Below the pieces are notes generated by a model. It ran no database searches. It was not told the DNA's origin and was given only the letters and a program-made list of their open reading frames with translations. Position numbers and translations under genes: made by a program. From Candidatus Poribacteria bacterium (GTDB lineage: Bacteria > Poribacteria > WGA-4E > PCPOR2b): a stretch of DNA of 43,162 nt. Where the stretch lies: contig JAJEAL010000066.1 in NCBI GenBank assembly GCA_022822785.1, positions 1-43,162 of the forward strand, in the 5' to 3' direction. Positions 41,864 through 43,162 of the stretch are shown piece by piece (within the stretch, counting starts at the first letter, position 1; every line of letters begins with the position of its first letter).

Positions 41864-42952
41864 ATGAAACAGCGTACGCACGGAAAGCGAAAACTATCAA
41901 AAGCCCTTCTATTCTCGCTGATACTGCATCTTGTTTTTATGGCGATTTTAAGCACCTCGTGGAGACAATCGACACAGGTGAAGGATGATCTATTCGTTCA
42001 GGTTGAAATTGTCTCAACGGCTCGAGAACCGGTGCCCAGAGCGTTGAAGCGCCCGTTACATCCCTTGCCAACTTCCAATATTTCAACACCCCAGTCCCCG
42101 TCAATCATCACGACCAATCCGGTATTGAGTCCACCTCGTCCGAAAATTGCCACCACCACATCGCGGAATGTCCCGGGTGCACAATCATTTTCAATGTTGA
42201 CGGAAGAATCTATTCCGCTAGCATCAGCGCACACTTCCATCGGCGATGCTGCTTTTGCACCATCAAGTCGGGGAGCGTCGAGGGGAAAGGAGGGCTGGTT
42301 TGGCAATGGGTTGGTTAATGATAGCCGAATCGCTCGGCCCCGGGCTTCTCTCGGTCTTGAAACAGAGACGATGCCTTCCGATATTAACCACTTGACGCAA
42401 CTAGATGTAGCGCTCGTCAAAATTGGTCGTCACCTCCTAAAAACACGCAACAGCGATGCGCTTGACATCGTTTTTGTTATTGATGCCAGCAAAAGTATGC
42501 GGAATGATATTGATGCCGTACGCAATCATCTGAACCAAATGACAGATCTACTTGAAACAGCGGGTATAGATTTCACCGTTGGATTGGTCGCGTTCCGAGA
42601 TGGTACGAGTTTCTCCTTGCTAGGTTGGGATTTTCAGGTAACCCCTCAAACGACCTCGATTCAGGAACTGAAAAGGAAACTGGCAGCTATTCACTGTCGG
42701 GGTGGTGAAAAGGCGCTCGACGCACTCGTTCAAGCAACCGCCGAAGTAAAGTTTCGTCGCCGCGCAGAGCGGCGATTCGTCTTGGTTACAGACGAATATG
42801 TAAGCGGATCCTACTCACCCAAGACAGTGTTGAAGAAGCTCAAAGCTGAGAAGATTAGCGTCAGCATCATCGGACGAGATGAACCTTTTCAAAAGCTGTT
42901 GGCACAAAACACCAGAGGGCTCTGGATACCAATTTCTAGCTTGAAACAATAA
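41864..42952 (+). CDS. von Willebrand factor A protein with TonB-like N-terminus
   Basis: 362 residues. A membrane helix at 12-30 (SKALLFSLILHLVFMAIL) in a basic context resembles the start of TonB and energy-transducer proteins. A disordered Pro/Ser-rich stretch (about 50-180) follows. The vWA domain (from 203) has FVIDASKSM (MIDAS Asp207, Ser209, Ser211), FTVGLVAFRDG and FVLVTDEYVSG. The third MIDAS threonine region reads CRGGEKALDA, lacking the usual Thr. It is probably a periplasm-facing adhesion or complex-assembly factor. No ExbB/ExbD or TonB-dependent receptor is adjacent. Confidence 0.8.
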   Translation: MKQRTHGKRKLSKALLFSLILHLVFMAILSTSWRQSTQVKDDLFVQVEIVSTAREPVPRALKRPLHPLPTSNISTPQSPSIITTNPVLSPPRPKIATTTSRNVPGAQSFSMLTEESIPLASAHTSIGDAAFAPSSRGASRGKEGWFGNGLVNDSRIARPRASLGLETETMPSDINHLTQLDVALVKIGRHLLKTRNSDALDIVFVIDASKSMRNDIDAVRNHLNQMTDLLETAGIDFTVGLVAFRDGTSFSLLGWDFQVTPQTTSIQELKRKLAAIHCRGGEKALDALVQATAEVKFRRRAERRFVLVTDEYVSGSYSPKTVLKKLKAEKISVSIIGRDEPFQKLLAQNTRGLWIPISSLKQ

Positions 42953-43044
42953 AAGTTGAATAGGGTCATCGATATTAAACCCGGCAATGCTAAGAACTGA
43001 TGATTATTTACTTATGTCTTAACTAAGCACTATTAAATAATAAA

Positions 43045-43074
43045 TTATCAATTTCTAGAGTTTTAAGTTATACT
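43045..43074 (+). promoter_or_regulatory. Promoter candidate for the gene at the window edge
   Basis: TTATCA, an 18-base spacer, TATACT, in an AT-rich stretch about 36 bases before the ATG at 43111. The -35 match is weak. Confidence 0.4.
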
Positions 43075-43110
43075 GTGTGTAAATCTACCTCACAAGGAGT
43101 GTCTTGAGTG

Positions 43111-43162
43111 ATGATTTACGCAGAACTTAACGATGTGTTGGCTCTTGAACGTCTTGATGTTG
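43111..43162 (+). CDS. Start of a gene running off the window
   Basis: ATG at 43111 follows AAGGAGTG at 43094-43101, with other start codons (TTG 43104, GTG 43108) nearby. The visible 17 codons read MIYAELNDVLALERLDV. Too short to assign. Confidence 0.55.
   Translation, partial: MIYAELNDVLALERLDV

Overview
This window looks like a chromosomal segment of an uncultured bacterium of the Candidatus Poribacteria / Latescibacteria type. The evidence is circumstantial. Two secreted proteins end in a QNFPNPFNPETWxPYQL-type C-terminal sorting domain. Lipoproteins are numerous, and there are two PhyH dioxygenases, a sulfatase, an enolase-superfamily dehydratase and many short palindromic intergenic repeats. 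No rRNA, tRNA, CRISPR array, transposase or phage gene is visible. Almost all genes start with ATG behind a GGAG-type ribosome binding site and most lie on the + strand.

Layout. 1-3.5 kb holds the 3' end of a secreted sorting-domain protein, a DUF4405-like membrane protein and a membrane acyltransferase whose membrane domain is interrupted by ankyrin repeats. 3.6-15 kb is an accessory-looking stretch of small lipoproteins. It also contains a ThDP enzyme, a lone PD-(D/E)XK/DUF4268 nuclease-like protein, a GIY-YIG/winged-helix protein, a Cu/Zn superoxide dismutase lipoprotein and two paralogous periplasmic ligand-binding lipoproteins without transporter partners. 15.4-19.4 kb is one large secreted metallopeptidase with pre-peptidase C-terminal repeats, a dockerin-like repeat, a cohesin-like domain and the sorting domain. 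19.4-20.1 kb is a stack of inverted-repeat elements. 20.1-21.5 kb carries a compact sigma-factor-like protein followed by two short proteins.

21.7-31.8 kb is catabolic: an MBL-fold hydrolase overlapping a CocE/NonD hydrolase, a zinc alcohol dehydrogenase, two PhyH dioxygenases, a MazG-like protein, a DUF4862 TIM barrel overlapping a HAD phosphatase, and a sulfatase. 31.9-36 kb holds a two-domain GNAT, an APH-type kinase and a convergent M28 peptidase of the glutamate carboxypeptidase II type. 36-43 kb holds a TPR lipoprotein, an SDR, an SppA protease with an N-terminal barrel-like extension, a galactonate-dehydratase-like enzyme and a vWA protein with a TonB-like N-terminus. A new gene starts at the window edge.

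The strongest non-coding signal is a family of transposon-like elements with conserved ends and internal GGTGCGGTT/AACCGCACC hairpins (about 4.6, 14.8, 19.5, 19.9 and 26.9 kb). One of them supplies the last codons and the stop codon of a gene. At least three other families of structured intergenic repeats are present. Taken together, the genes suggest a heterotroph that degrades extracellular protein and sulfated or hydroxylated organic matter. That ecological reading is inference.
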